64,000 bases of DNA, taken from positions 547,120 through 611,119 of the forward strand of contig JAJAGP010000017.1 in assembly GCA_025084515.1 (NCBI GenBank), written 5' to 3'. Below are positions 23,118 through 34,739 of this stretch, in pieces; within the stretch, counting starts at the first letter, position 1, and each line of letters starts with the position of its first letter. The notes under the pieces are model-generated. The model saw nothing but the letters and a program-made list of their open reading frames with translations, had not been told where the DNA came from and ran no database searches. The DNA is from Ancistrus triradiatus (Eukaryota > Chordata > Actinopteri > Siluriformes > Loricariidae). A program made the translations under genes and the position numbers.

Positions 23118-23401
23118 GTCAAGTCAGATTTATTTATATAGTGCTTTTTACAATGGAGCATTGTCTCAAAGCAAATTTACAACTTACATTATCTCCTAAT
23201 ATCTACGTCCAAACCCAAATTGAGCAAGCCTAGGGTGACAGTGGCAAGAAAAAACTCCCTAAGCATTATGAGAAAGAAACCTTGGGAGGACCAAGACTCA
23301 AAAAGGGACCCAACCTCCTTGGGCGACATAGATGATAAATCTAAGAATGAAACTAATTCATCTAAACTAATAAGTCATGGAGTCATAGTTGAAATAAAAT
23401 A
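23118..23401 (-). repeat. L2-like LINE 3' tail, nested in MITE Q
   Basis: Complement of the LINE 3' end, with GTCAAGTCAGATTTATTTAT, GCATTGTCTCAAAGCAAATT, and CTTGGGAGGACCAAGACTC. A 6-bp AAAGCA occurs on both sides (23112-23117 and 23402-23407), consistent with a target-site duplication. The interrupted text is continuous in MITE Q copy 1. Confidence 0.85.
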
Positions 23402-23821
23402 AAAGCAGAACACTTACTCTATTGGTGAACTCGGGGCGCTAACATAGCTTCGAAGCTATCTCTGTTCTCATTCTCAATTCCTGTTTTGCTTTCAGTTGGC
23501 TCTTATAAAACAGCCATTTTAGAACCCGTGAAGACTTATTTGCACTAAGAATACAGTACTGTAGATATAAAAATAAAGGAAAATGTGCTAAACACATCAG
23601 ACATCTACTCTAAGCAAGGCTATTGTGAACCTGAATCACTGTGTACTGATTCGAGAATCAAGTTTTGGCTAAAACGAGTCACACGGATCGACTCGTACAA
23701 GTTAAGCATGTGCGTCGACTACCGAGCAAACATCGAGAACCAAGGCAAATTTATCTGGTCAAAATGTGTCAGGAACCAAATTCAATGACTTCCTAAGTGG
23801 TCGAGAACCGAGGTACCACTG

Positions 23822-24973
23822 TACATCCTTTCATACAATTTTAATAGTTAAATTGTTGAAATAAGTTCTACAAAAGTACAGAAACTACGATGGTGACTTG
23901 GATTGACAGTTTCTTATTGTTTTTTACATATATATTCGAGTCCTCATTCATTTATTTTCATAGCTGCTTGAAGCTGGGGCCTAACCAAATATTACACAGT
24001 AATGAACATGAAGGAAATATTAAATAATAAAATCTAAAATTACACATAAAAAGAACACTAGCCAGTAAATAGCCAAAGGAGCTGAACTGGTTATAAAACA
24101 CTAACGAAATTGTTTCATTTCATACAGGACTAAACTGGCACATGCACTGTGGTGTAGTGTATTTTAATTTACAGAATTGTGCCCAATAATTAACTGTACA
24201 GTATGTGCAGTAAATGACTCACCTATTTGCTATTATGGTACAATCTGGAGTCAATAGCGAATTAATCACATTTATGGAAAATAATCTGGATCCATTTCAG
24301 ACCTGAAATGAGAATGAAATCAAAACTGGCAAAATGTTGTAGGCAGTATGCAATTATCTTGACCTAAAAAACATATTTTATGTCATGATCTTTCCATAGT
24401 AACTTCACCCATTGAACCAAATGTACAGATTATACCTGTTGTGATATTATATTAATTTTGGCACACATTTAACATGGAATAAATGTAATCATTGCTAAAT
24501 CATACTGCTCATGTTAAAAGAATTTTATCACATTAACACAAATTAATACATTAACATTAACACACTATTTTAACACATTAATACATTAACACAATATTTA
24601 ATTTAATATATTAATTTAATTTATTATATTAATTTAATTTTGGCACAGCTCTGATGGCAGTGCTGGTGCATTGGTTATAATACTAGACTATTGATCAGAA
24701 GGTTCAGGATTGTCACTACTGAACACTTGAGCAAGACCTTTATCCAGTAGTGGCCACTGATTTAAAAAAATGGAAATGGGGCAGCCTCAGACTCCTGAAC
24801 CATATTATCAACCCAGTTCATTCTGGAAATAATGAATATCTTATGGACAATAAATGACTGTACCATCACTGGCTGTAAATGTCAGTACCTGAAAATATCC
24901 TTGTGTACCAGGAAAGCTACGTAAATGCAACACACTTAGCATATTGTTGCACATAATTTACAAGTGCATGAGC
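23822..24973. other. AT-rich intron, no gene
   Basis: Includes a low-complexity TTAACACATTAATACATT-type stretch at about 24530-24640. A faint SINE S-like text is present at about 24660-24770 (TTGGTTATAATACTAGACT, GATCAGAAGGTTCAGG, then a CTTGAGCAAGACC block). Nothing else was recognised. Confidence 0.45.
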
Positions 24974-25671
24974 CAGGGGCGTTTTTAGACCACCTGTTGT
25001 ACTAGGCCACACAAAGAATTAAGAGGGGCACAGCTGTACCCCCGGTCAGTCGTATAGGCACAAATGTGTATCTGGTAAAAGCCTCTTAAAGACTAGATAG
25101 ATTAAGTGATTTAACACTATAGTGGTCGTTACTCTGCAGTGGATGACAAATGAAGAACAAAACCACACTAAAGTGATTTTTAATAATAACATTTGTTTGT
25201 GCATTTTCTTGAACAAGTAAATACAGAAACAGTCTAAAGCTCTGCATTTTTAAACCGTCATTAGCTAAAACAGCATCCATCCGATGCTCCTTTTTCTTTT
25301 CTTTTCTTTTCTTTTCCTTGCAATATGAGTAGTTTACTGTTATATTGTTATATCGTGTCATTTTGTAAGCTTGTATTATAAGTGACCATTTAACTAACTA
25401 GCATAAATAATGCTTTTGCTAATGTAACTGATGGCTTTGCTACTATAATTACTATGCTTTAGTGGTCTAATATTTATTTTTGAGTTGGTCATACAATTAG
25501 AAGTGGCTAGCCAAAATGTATAACTATGGGCTACCATTACCTTGTCTGTTGCGTGTCTGAATTTATTATAAAAATTTACACATGTCCGTTACTCCATTAC
25601 CCTGAAACTGGCTCTGACTGAAAGCCTTTGGCAAGATGCTGCTCATTATGAAAAACGTAGTGCCTAGGGTT

Positions 25672-26725
25672 ACCACCTTCAGTGTGCAAAAAAAGGGACA
25701 CCTACCTGCCATTCACCCATAAACCCTCCAACCCCTACTCCACCCAACACCACCACCGTCCACTACAATGTTGAAAAAGGCTGACTCTTTTTTTTATTTA
25801 TGGAGTAGAATATATTATGTCTATGTTGGGATAATATAGTCTGTCTATCTAATAATATTGCATATTATCTGCATGATTACTTCCAATGAATTGATGAGTT
25901 GTCCCACATAATTTGTTTATTAGTTTTTCTCTAGCCTATTGGTTAATAATATTCAGGAAAATGTTTATCATTCAATCAGATATCTAACTAGAATATCACA
26001 TCATAAAACATTACTTAAACAACAACATCAACATATCGTATCTGCCTCACAGGAAGTCTGATGTAAAAAGAACTGAGTAAGTCCACTTTTTCTTCTGTTC
26101 TTTAGCACCTTGGACACAGTTCACCGATCCAGTTACATGCTGTTTTTGTCACACAGTCCACCATGAGCAATCAGAAAAACAAACAAAAAAAACCTCTACG
26201 ACAAACTGTAAAGTTTGCCCTGTATTCGTTACCAGGGACACTGTGGGACAATGTGACTTGGAGATTAAACATTAGGAGTGTTTCTGTGAATAAAACAGTG
26301 CTAATTGATATTCAGAAATATACACTCACAGTAACTGACAGCAGGCTTATTTATTGTAGACAAATGTGAAAGCTCAGGTTGTACTTCTAGCAGTGTCTAG
26401 ATGTTTACTGAGACTAGATGGAGTAAAAAGACAAAAGAACTATTTAAGAAAATCCATGTTTAATGAATATTGTAGAGTTTTTAATTGTGTGTAATAAATG
26501 GATAGAACTTTATGCATCCTAATGGGATGTGCAGAAAACGTGCTTCAGTACTACATTAACTTCAGTATATCTTTACATGTGTTGGCTGGGTGTTCTGTGA
26601 TTGTAGCGGACTGGTCTAGAAAATAGTCCAGAGCTAAATTTAGTTCCCAGTCCAGCCCTTCTTGTATGTCTCATTGTACTGTTTGTGACCCCATAGGGAT
26701 GTCCCACAGTGATAATGATTTAGTA
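25672..26725. other. unclassified sequence inside element X
   Basis: Not shared with the second copy of the element, so it may be a separate insertion or a longer version. It begins near GGTTACCACCTTCAGTGTGC and contains AAAAAAAGGGACACC, a common motif at ends of some fish elements, but no partner end was found. Confidence 0.35.
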
Positions 26726-26870
26726 TACAGTGGGGCAAAAAAGTATTTAGTCAGCCAGTGATTGTGCAAGTTCCCCTACTTAGAAAGATGAGAGAGGTCT
26801 GTAATTTTCATCATAGGTACACTTCAACTATGAGAGACAAAATGAGAAAAAATATCCAGGAAATCACATT

Positions 26871-29436
26871 GCTCATCACATCACCAAACTGTTCAGCAAC
26901 CTTCCAGATGCAGCACTAGTGAAGACACTGGTCATTACCGTAAATCAAGATTAGAATCGTTTATACCCGATTACTAATACTGAACTATCCGCACTGATCC
27001 GCTCCTAAGTCATCAACCTGTTTGTTGATCCATTCCTCCCGTCTACCAAACAAGTATTCTCGTGTTATAGAGCCAGTGTTATTATTTTTAAATTCATCCC
27101 TTTACCTTTGGTTATGTGCCCAAATCCTTTAAGTGTGCCGTTATCAGACCACTGATTAACAAAGCCAATCTTGACCCTTGTGTGATATCTAATTATAGAC
27201 CCAATTTAAAATCTACTGTTTCTGTCCAAAATCTTAGAAAAAGCCGTCTATCAGCAGCTCTGTAGTTACCTCCAAAGGAATGGTATTTATGAAACATTTC
27301 AGTCTGGCTTCAGGCCCCATCATAGTACTGAAACAGAATTAATTAGGGTACTAAATGACTTGCTAATGTCTTCAGATAAGGGATGTGTTTCTTTTCTTGT
27401 TCTGTTAGATTTAAGTGCAGCATTTGACACTATAGATGTTTTACTAAACAGACTAGAAAATGCTGTAGGTATTAAGGGATCAGCACTTTCTTGGTTTAAA
27501 TCCTACTTAAACGACCGGGACCAGTTTGTTCATATAAATAATCTAAGGTGTAAGCTCTCAAAAGTGAAGTATGGCGTGCCTCAGGGGTCAGTGCTTGGCT
27601 TTTATTCTCTCTGTACATGCTGCCCCTAGGCTCAGTTATTCGTAAACATGGCATTAATTTCCACTGCTATGCAGATGATACACAGCTGTACATATCAGCC
27701 AAATCTAATAACAGCCTTACAATCAACAAAATTGAGAACTGTTTAAAGGAAATAAAAGATTGGATGTTATTTAATTTTCTCTTACTTAACTCAGATAAAA
27801 CTGAGGTTCTGTTAGTGGGACCCAAGGCTGTGAGAGACAGTTTGGCTACGTCTATCCTAAATCTAGATGGCTGTCCAGTACTGCCCAGTCCATCTGTAAA
27901 AAACTTGGGTGTGACACATTTGATTCAGATCTCTCCTTTGATGCGCACATTAGCAGCATCACGCGAATTGCTTTCTTTCAATTACATAATATCGCTAAAC
28001 TTAGAAATATCCTCTCTTTTAATGATGCAGAAAAACTTGTTAATGCGTTCATAACCTCAAGGTTGGATTACTGTAACGCCTTACTTACTGGACGCTATAG
28101 TAAATCTATAAATAAATTTCAGTTAGTTCAGAATTCAGCTCAACTCGAACTAGAAAATTTGATCATATCACTCCTGTTCTATCATCACTACACTGGTTAC
28201 CAGTCAAATTCCGCATTGATTACAAAATACTTCTTATAACTTATAAAGCTCTACATGGACTGGCCCCACATTATCTGAGTGAACTCTTAGAGTTTTACAA
28301 TCCATCTACTTCGTTCGCAGGGTACAGGACTTCTTTTAGTTCCTAGAATTAAAAAAGTCACAGCAGGGGGAAAGGCTTTCTCATACACGGTCCCCCAACT
28401 ATGGAATAAACTTCCCACTTTTGTTCAAGACTCAGACACTCTCCAAAGTTTTAAGTCTAGGCTAAAGACATACTTATTTATGCAGGCTTTTCACTAGATT
28501 TAGACCAGGTTTGCCCCATGGTTTGGGTTGCTGAGGCCGGGTCTGAAGTCAAATGTCCCGCCTGCCTGCCAGGGGGGTCCTTGCCGGAGTGTCGGGTGGG
28601 GGCGGTCTGGCTGCACTAGGCCTTTGGTCCTCGTGATCTTTACTCATGCACCTTGCCTTAGAATAATGGCAGAGCTGGGGGTTCATAGTCATAAAAGAGT
28701 CTTATGGTGACAGAGACGTTGGGTTGCTGTCTTCTGCCGCTCGTGTGGTGGCCAATGGTCCTCAATGGTTGATCCCTCTTGGCTGTGTTTCCTTCCAGTT
28801 TCCTCCTCTTTCTTCTAGCTTTCTAGCTATGCTGCTATAGCTAATGCGCCTGCCGGGGTCTCATGCGACACTTGGCATCAGTGATTGACATGGCATCAGT
28901 GATTGTTAATAGACACTGTGCTCCACCCCCCCCCCCTTAATCATAACTAATTCCCATTTTTCTGTTTCCTCCTCTCCGAGCTTGTTTCCGGCAGTTCCGG
29001 CCTCCCACACATGATGTACATCTGATGAGCTCCACTGCCCACTGTGCATCATCACATTTTATTCGCCAATGACCTCCATACTTTATTTTTCGCTCTTAGA
29101 TTTATCATCATACCCGGGCCCTTAATGTCGATGTGCATACTTCACATCTTATTCGAACTTTTGCCTCCATGACTTTAGTTCGCTCTCTTAATTTTATCAC
29201 TAACTACGCCGGCCCAAGGAGGTTGGTCCCTTTTTGAGTCTTGGGTCCTCCCAAAGGGTTTTCTTCCCTCCTAAACTAGGGAGTTTTTTTCCTTGTCCAC
29301 TGTCCCGCCCTAGGCTCGCTCAATTTGGGATTGGACGTAGTTATTAGGAGATAATCTAAACTTGTAAAGTTGCTTTGAGACAATGCTCCATTGTAAAAAG
29401 CGCTATATAAATAAATCTGACTTGACTTGACTTGAC
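26871..29436 (+). mobile_element. L2-like LINE, 5' truncated, inserted in the Tc1 inverted repeat
   Basis: Starts at CTCATCACATCACC in the 5' truncated ORF2 and ends with a (TTGAC)n tail after GCTATATAAATAAATCTGAC. The six bases ACATTG occur on both sides (26865-26870 at left, 29436-29441 at right) and are read once in uninterrupted Tc1 copies, so they are the target-site duplication. It contains an RT region (27100-28500) and a 3' UTR of about 930 bp with a C run near 28926. The 3' end also gave the tails at 12297, 18626, 23118 and 38655. Confidence 0.9.
27100..28500 (+). pseudogene. L2-like LINE ORF2: reverse transcriptase and C-terminus
   Basis: Reverse transcriptase that would prime on nicked target DNA. 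Upstream of the longest frame, degraded blocks resemble the KPLLKKPNLDP / SNYRPIS and QSGFRPHHSTET motifs (27140-27350). Frame 27360-27629 carries LLDLSAAFDTID (palm A), a WFKSYLNDRDQFV block and GVPQGSVLG (palm B). A frameshift near 27600 leads to 27617-28054, with CYADDTQLYISA (catalytic Asp pair) and the thumb. Later fragments give RLDYCNALLTG, HWLPVKFRIDYK and ALHGLAPHYLSELL. All catalytic motifs survive, but at least three frame breaks inactivate it. The endonuclease is absent. Confidence 0.88.
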
Positions 29437-29499
29437 ATTGTAGGATTTTTAAAGAATGTAATTGTAAATTATGGTGGAAAATAAGTATTTGGTCAATAA

Positions 29500-30503
29500 C
29501 AAAAGTTCAACTCAATACTTTGTAACATAACCTTTTTTGGCAATGACAGAGGTCAAACGATTCCTGCACACACTGTAGCTGGTGTTTTGGCCCATTCCTC
29601 CATGCAGATCTCCTCTAGAGCAGTGATGTTTAGGGGCTGTCGCTGGGCAACATGGACTTTCAACTCCCTCCTCAAATTTTCTATGGAGTTCAGGTCTGGC
29701 TAGGCCACTATAGGATCTTGAAATGCTTTTTTATGGAGCTACTCCTTCGTTCCCTGAGCGGTGTGTTTGGGATCATTGTCATGCTGGAAGACCCAGCCAC
29801 ATTTCATCTTTAATGCTCTCACTGATGGAAGGAGGTTTTGACTTAAAATCTCACGATACATGGCACTGTTCATTCTTCTCTCAACACGGATCAGTCGTCC
29901 TGTCCCCTTTGCAGACAAACAGCCACAAAGCATGATGTTTCCACCCCCTTTCTTCATAGTAGGTATGGTGTTCTTGGGATGCAACTCAGCATTCTTCTTC
30001 CTCCAAACACAACGAGTTTTTACCAAAATGTTCTATTTTGGTTTCATCTGACCACATGATATTCTCCCAGTCCTCTTCTGGACCATCCATATGCTCTCTG
30101 GCAAACTTCAGACGTGCCTGGACATGTACTGGCTTAAGTAGGAGGGCACGTCTGTCACTGCAGGATCTGAGTCAATCTCGACTTAGTGTGTTACTGATGG
30201 TAGCCTTGTTACTTTGGTCCCAGCTCTCTGCAGGTCAGTGATCAGGTCCCTCTGTGTAGTTCTGGGATTTTTGCTCACCATTCTCATGATCATTTTGACC
30301 CCACGGGGTGAGATCTTGCGTGGGGCCCCAGATCGAGGGAGATTATCAATGGTTTTGTATGTTTTCCATTTTCTTACAATTGCTCCCACAGTTGATTTAT
30401 TCACTCCAACCTGCTTGCCTATTGTAGATTCACTCTTCCCAGCCTGGTGCAGGTCTTCAGTTTTCTTCCTGGTGTCCTTTGACAGCTCTTTGGTCTTGAC
30501 AAT
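29500..30503 (-). pseudogene. Tc1 lineage B transposase, copy 2
   Basis: Minus-strand transposase of about full length. The expected start codon at about 30503 reads ATT rather than ATG. The first HTH follows (VKTKELSKDTRKKTED), then 30404-30183 has MNKSTVGAIVRKWKTYKT and the LPRSGAPRKISPRGVK linker. The catalytic part is in 30180-29500. The first Asp region and the HPKNTIPTMKKGGGNIMLCG box are present, followed by the second Asp in QHDNDPKHTAQG (about 29780). The PDLN region at about 29700 is degraded (complement of CAGGTCTGGCTAGGCCAC). Frameshifts and the lost start make it dead. Confidence 0.85.
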
Positions 30504-31083
30504 GGTTGAGTTTGGAGTCTGACTGTTTGAGGCTGTGGACAGGTGTCTTTTATACAGATAACGAGGTCAAACAGGTGCCATTAATACAGGTAATGAGTGG
30601 AGGACAGAAGAGCTTCTTAAAGAAGAAGTTACAGGTCTGTGAGAGCCAGAAATCTTGCTTGTTTGTGGGTGACCAAATACTTATTTTCCACCATGTTTTA
30701 AAATTTAATTCTTTTAAAAAACCTACAATGTGATTTCTTGGATTTTTTTCTAATTTTGTCTCTCATAGTTGAAGTGTACCTATGATGAAAATTACAGACC
30801 TCTCTCATATTTCTTAGGAGAACTTGCACAATCAGTGGCTGACTAAATACTTTTTTGCCCCACTGTATATATGAATCAAGGTGTACAAAAATGATTGTAT
30901 TATAAGGGATGAGAGTGCCTGTAGTGAATTCTGGCATGTCCTGTCGTTCTGCTCTCCAATCCAGTATAAAAACAAATGCTTTATGATTTTCCACTGACTC
31001 CAATACTCTTGTGATTTTAGTGGGGCTCACCAATGTTTTATTGGGACACAAGCCCCAAGAAAGTGGGTCTAATTACACCCCTG

Positions 31084-31766
31084 GCATGCGTAATACATGT
31101 TAGAAGAGTCTGCAGGTCTATTTGAATTATAATCTATAATAGATAGACATACACTTGGTGAAAGTAATTGGTAACTTTTAATCATATAAGCTAAATTGGC
31201 TAAAATTGAAATGGGTTTGAAAATATTTTTATTATTAAAAAAGCTAGTTTATGAGGTTTTAATTAGTAAGAAATCAACTTGAATAATGCACCCAGAAAGC
31301 CAAATTTATAGCCAAGCTTTTTATCTGAGAAATATTTTTTACTACTTTATGTTCTAGGGTTTTATTTTTTCTCAGTTTATTTGTGTAAACCATCTGCTGC
31401 CTGTTTTAGGACCGTCTGTTTGGGGAAATGAGATGTTCGAGAGTGACGCACGCAACCTATCATTCGACACAAATGGTTTCTGCTGCACACTATGGAAAAG
31501 TGTGATCTAAGATATATTAATCATATTTTAATCCTATAATGACTTTGAGAGGGTGTGTATTTTGTATTTTTATCTTCAGAACATTCTAATTGCGTCGATT
31601 CCCACTGCTGTTATATTCTGAGGGTATAACTCCATTACATTTTATTGACTTTGATCTAATCGAGGCACATATTAATAGATGCAGATGGAAATGCGGATGT
31701 TTATTTATGATGCTAATTTTTCAAAACTCCTTGAGATTTCAACAGAGCTCTGCTTCAAAGTACAAT
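31084..31766. other. intronic DNA, no recognised feature
   Basis: AT-rich with short chance ORFs. Nothing recognised. Confidence 0.4.
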
Positions 31767-32275
31767 ATATAAGCAAAAGTTTATGGACACTCAAATAATC
31801 GCATCCAAAACATGGGTATTAGTATGGATTTTGCAACCTTTGCTGCTACAACGACCTTGGTATTTTGAAAACACTGTCTACTAGATTTTGGAAAATGACT
31901 GTGAGGCTGACTTCTGGTGTTGGACATCAACCCTGGCTCACATTTGGAATTTCAGTTCCTTTTCAAGATGTCTGATGGTGTTGAGGTTAAGGTTCTGTTC
32001 TAGCCAGCCAAGTTCTCAATCGAAAATGGCAGACCTGTTCCCTATGGACTTTGCTTAAGTCAGAAAGTAGAGAACTGCCTTATTGGGAACAAAAACCTAT
32101 AACAGTGTTATATTGAGAGTCACTGGGTTATTCAGTACAACCCACTTCCGACTGCCACTGTCTGTGGAGAATTCTGAAATGTATGATTTATATTATGAAT
32201 ATGTTACAAGTGAGTGTTGCTGAAATAGCAGATCCCAATAATTAGAAGGCGTGTCCACAAACATTTGTCTGTATA
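31767..32275. mobile_element. Tc1-related MITE (TATA...GGACAC family)
   Basis: Left end TATAAGCAAAAGTTTATGGA and right end TGTCCACAAACATTTGTCTG before TATA are complementary with a few mismatches. The interior has GGTGTTGAGGTTAAGGTTCT and AGCCAAGTTCT, a pattern shared with a fragment at about 6640-6720. It is about 510 bp with no coding capacity. Confidence 0.7.
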
Positions 32276-32536
32276 GTGTGTGTTAGTCAAAAACGCTTGC
32301 CTAATAGCAGTAAATAAGGAGTAGAATTTATGATGGAGAATCCATCAGTCCAAAAAATGGGAGAGTTCACACAGTTATAGATGGTACACTTTCATAATGA
32401 TGCTTTTTCCAGCAAACAGTGTTGTATACATGGTACAATTACAAATCCAGGAATAACTGTACCCTGACTTGAGCAGCTGGGTATGTTTCCCATTGCAGTA
32501 GAGGTTTTCTGGATTTATTGGGTGGTGACTACTGAC
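32276..32536. other. intronic spacer
   Basis: Nothing recognised. The last 8 bases (32529-32536) are the target-site duplication of the next element. Confidence 0.5.
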
Positions 32537-32710
32537 TAGGGCTGAGTGATATATCGAGTTTTTAAGATATATTGATATGTTTTTGTACAAGATATGTGAT
32601 GAGACAATGTCATTTATATCAATATAGTTTATGTTGCGTTGATATTATACTTGTAGACTATTTCTGTACTTTTGTCTCTCTGTCTGTCTCTTGCACGACT
32701 TCAACCTAGT

Positions 32711-32835
32711 TGCGTCCCAATTCAGGGCCTGCATCTTTCGATGGCTGCATTTGAAGACCGATTGTGTCATAGCGGCGCATAAGTCTTTGTAGACTGCTTT
32801 CTTTGAAGGATGCACCCACTGGATTGGGATGCAGC
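32711..32835. repeat. short palindromic element, CGTCCCAATTC type
   Basis: Left GCGTCCCAATTCAGGGCCTG and right GATGCACCCACTGGATTGGG face each other as inverted halves, with CTGCATCTTTCGATGG and CTTTGAAGGATGCAC between. A related half lies inside the insertion at 59287-59442. Nested in the hAT-like element. Confidence 0.55.
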
Positions 32836-33596
32836 TCCTGTAATGCCCCTCCCCACCCCCTCACTCACCAGCCCTGCACGCTCCGATGATACGGAGGGAT
32901 GCAGACACGAGGCAAGCTTAGGAAGAGTAAAAGGGTAAAAAGAAAACCATAGCTCAGTAATTTGAAGATGTTTTGGATTCAAAGTGTCAGATGAGCAACA
33001 GGAAAATGTATTCTGTTCAGAATTCCGAAAGCAAGTTACAAACATAGGTTCGATCACGACTAATCTCTTCCGCAATTTATAGCTTCGCTATAAAGTGCCA
33101 TACGAAGTGTGCTAAGCTGTGCACTGCCACTCAGACAGTGAAGCCTTTTCAGCCTCCGGCCCCGAATCAGTTACAAATCTCTTAAAGCTGAGCCTTATGA
33201 ATGAAAACGTGAGAAGTGGAACAGCATTACTAAAGAAGTGCATTATCCTATATCCAAATACATTTGACATCCAAAATGAAGTGAATTGAGAGAAAGTCTC
33301 GCCTCCCAGCTGAAAGCGGGACCAATATTGTCAAAGCAATGCAACTGAACTGAGCGATGTAACTGAAGTGGCTAAGAATGCAAGGTTTTGGTCACAGACT
33401 TTATTTGGCCATTGGTAAGTGCAATATTGAATTAAAAAATACATTACTAGGGTGATGCTCAGAAAACTTTGTTCACAGTAAGAACCACACAGGGCTAGTA
33501 TGCCACTGACCACAAGTTAAAGTATTTGAAACATTTAGGCTTATATAGCTAATACTTCTGAAATGTAATGTTCATAAACTGTCAGATCTATTGGAT

Positions 33597-33610
33597 GTGT
33601 GTGTGTGTCT

Positions 33611-33650
<40 letters not shown>
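33597..33650. repeat. (TG)n microsatellite
   Basis: TG repeat with two TC interruptions near the 5' side, seen directly. Confidence 0.95.
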
Positions 33651-33767
33651 TAGACTTTGAGGTTGGTAGTGAATGACAGATACAGTATATTGAGATATAT
33701 ATCGTGTATCGAGATATGAATATCAAGATATGATTTTTAGCCCATATCGCCCAGCCTTACTACTGAC

Positions 33768-34107
33768 CTGCATGTTCACAAATTAAGTATTAATCCAATA
33801 ATATAAGACATACCCTACAGAAACACACTATTTTACTACCAAAACTTTTAAATGATAGATAGGTCATAGTGAGCAGGTAGTTCACTTTAGTACAATTTGA
33901 ATTAGTTATGAAGCCACAATAATCTCGTTAGGATTTTATTTGTCTCCTTTCTGTCATATAAAATGTGCTCTTGTCATGGGTATAGCCTTAGATGCTAAGA
34001 AAATATTGAGTAACAAACAAACTCGAATCATCTTTTAATAACCATCTAATTTAATACCAAAAACACTGCTTGAACTGAACAAATTTAACCCAATACAAAC
34101 CCATGTA
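33768..34107. other. intronic DNA, no recognised feature
   Basis: Nothing recognised. Confidence 0.4.
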
Positions 34108-34620
34108 CAGTACTGTGCAAAAGTCTGAGGCCACCGTTAGATTTCTTGTAGTAGCAATGGCATAATGACCATATATAAAACATTGTTGACGATTTGGCCC
34201 AAATATTTCAGACTTGGACTCTTTTCCACTGATTTTCTTTCCAGTCTTTGTGAGCTGTAGCATATCTTAGCCTTTTGACCCTATTCCCCTTCTGAAAAGA
34301 AGTTGTTTCTTGGCTGCTACCCTTCCAAAAAGACCATTCCTGATGAAGGTTCTTCTGATGGTAGAACGGTCAACTTCGCATCCCGATGAAGCTGCCAGAT
34401 GCTGCTATTATATAAGGGGAGACCACACTAAATACTTGCCACTGTAGCCTATAGCAAATGTTTTCTTCTCATTTTCTTAAATTTGGTTAATACTCATAAA
34501 AATGTACTGTATTTCCTGATTGCATTCTAATAAAGAGACAGAATAATTATATATGGTCATCATACCATTGCTAAAACAATGGTATATCTAATGGTGGGCT
34601 AAGACTTTTGCACAGTACAG
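34108..34620 (-). mobile_element. Tc1-like transposon (lineage F), internally deleted
   Basis: Ends CAGTACTGTGCAAAAGTCTG and AGACTTTTGCACAGTACAG are complementary, with TA outside. The minus-strand interior keeps the RRTFIRNGLFGRVAAKKQ-like end of the DNA-binding half (about 34380-34280) and the start of the catalytic domain in the frame 34263-34051. There the first catalytic site reads GKESKSEIFG instead of SDESKFEIFG, so the Asp is lost. The remainder of the catalytic domain is deleted. Total 513 bp. Confidence 0.8.
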
Positions 34621-34739
34621 TAATTTGACATAACATCTGTAAAAACATCTTTAACATGCATTTCTCTGGCTAAAGCATTAATCTGTAAGTTTTATTTCCC
34701 TAAGGTATGTATGTAAAATAAATTTCACTAATATTTTCC

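Larger units (their letters stand above)
22675..23821. mobile_element. MITE Q copy 3, full length, with two nested insertions
   Basis: Left end CAGTGGTACTTTGGTTCTTG and right end CGAGAACCGAGGTACCACTG are complementary and flanked by TA (22673-22674 and 23822-23823). Once the SINE (22793-22996) and the L2 tail (23118-23401) are removed, the remainder is about 660 bp and agrees with copies 1 and 2. No coding capacity. TA target sites suggest a Tc1/mariner-type mobilising transposase. Confidence 0.8.
26728..30865 (-). mobile_element. Tc1-like transposon (lineage B), copy 2, split by an L2-like LINE
   Basis: Both outer termini are present: CAGTGGGGCAAAAAAGTATT at 26728 and the complement TTTTTTGCCCCACTG ending at 30865, with TA on both sides. 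The left 143 bp of inverted repeat are separated from the rest by a 2.57-kb LINE (26871-29436). The element without the LINE is about 1.57 kb, normal for Tc1. The transposase is on the minus strand. Confidence 0.9.
24974..31083. mobile_element. element X/Y copy 1, with nested Tc1 and LINE
   Basis: Left end CAGGGGCGTTTTTAGACCAC and right end GGGTCTAATTACACCCCTG are imperfect inverted repeats, matched by the second copy at 57510-60349. Shared interior blocks include the chloride-like ACAGCTGTACCCC, a GGTCGTTACTCTGCAGTGGAT-type block, and CTACCATTACCTTG near 25530. The right side shares TTGTGATTTTAGTGG. The part between about 25672 and 30900 is filled by other sequence, including the Tc1 at 26728-30865. 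No coding capacity was recognised in the element itself, and its superfamily is unknown to me. Confidence 0.55.
32537..33759. mobile_element. hAT-like non-autonomous element, 8-bp duplication
   Basis: Ends TAGGGCTGAGTGATATATC and GCCCATATCGCCCAGCCTTA are imperfect inverted repeats of the widespread fish GGGCTGGGCGATAT type. The 8 bases CTACTGAC flank both sides exactly (32529-32536 and 33760-33767), the hallmark length of hAT insertions. The 1,223-bp interior lacks a transposase. It contains a small palindromic element (32711-32835) and a (TG)n microsatellite (33597-33650). Confidence 0.8.

Noticed and set aside
27360..28054. Host gene from adjacent + frames
   Set aside because: Frames carry reverse transcriptase motifs (FDTID, GVPQGSVLG, YADD) and end in a LINE 3' tail.
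33541..33726. ORF with His-Thr repeats
   Set aside because: Translation of a (TG)n microsatellite.
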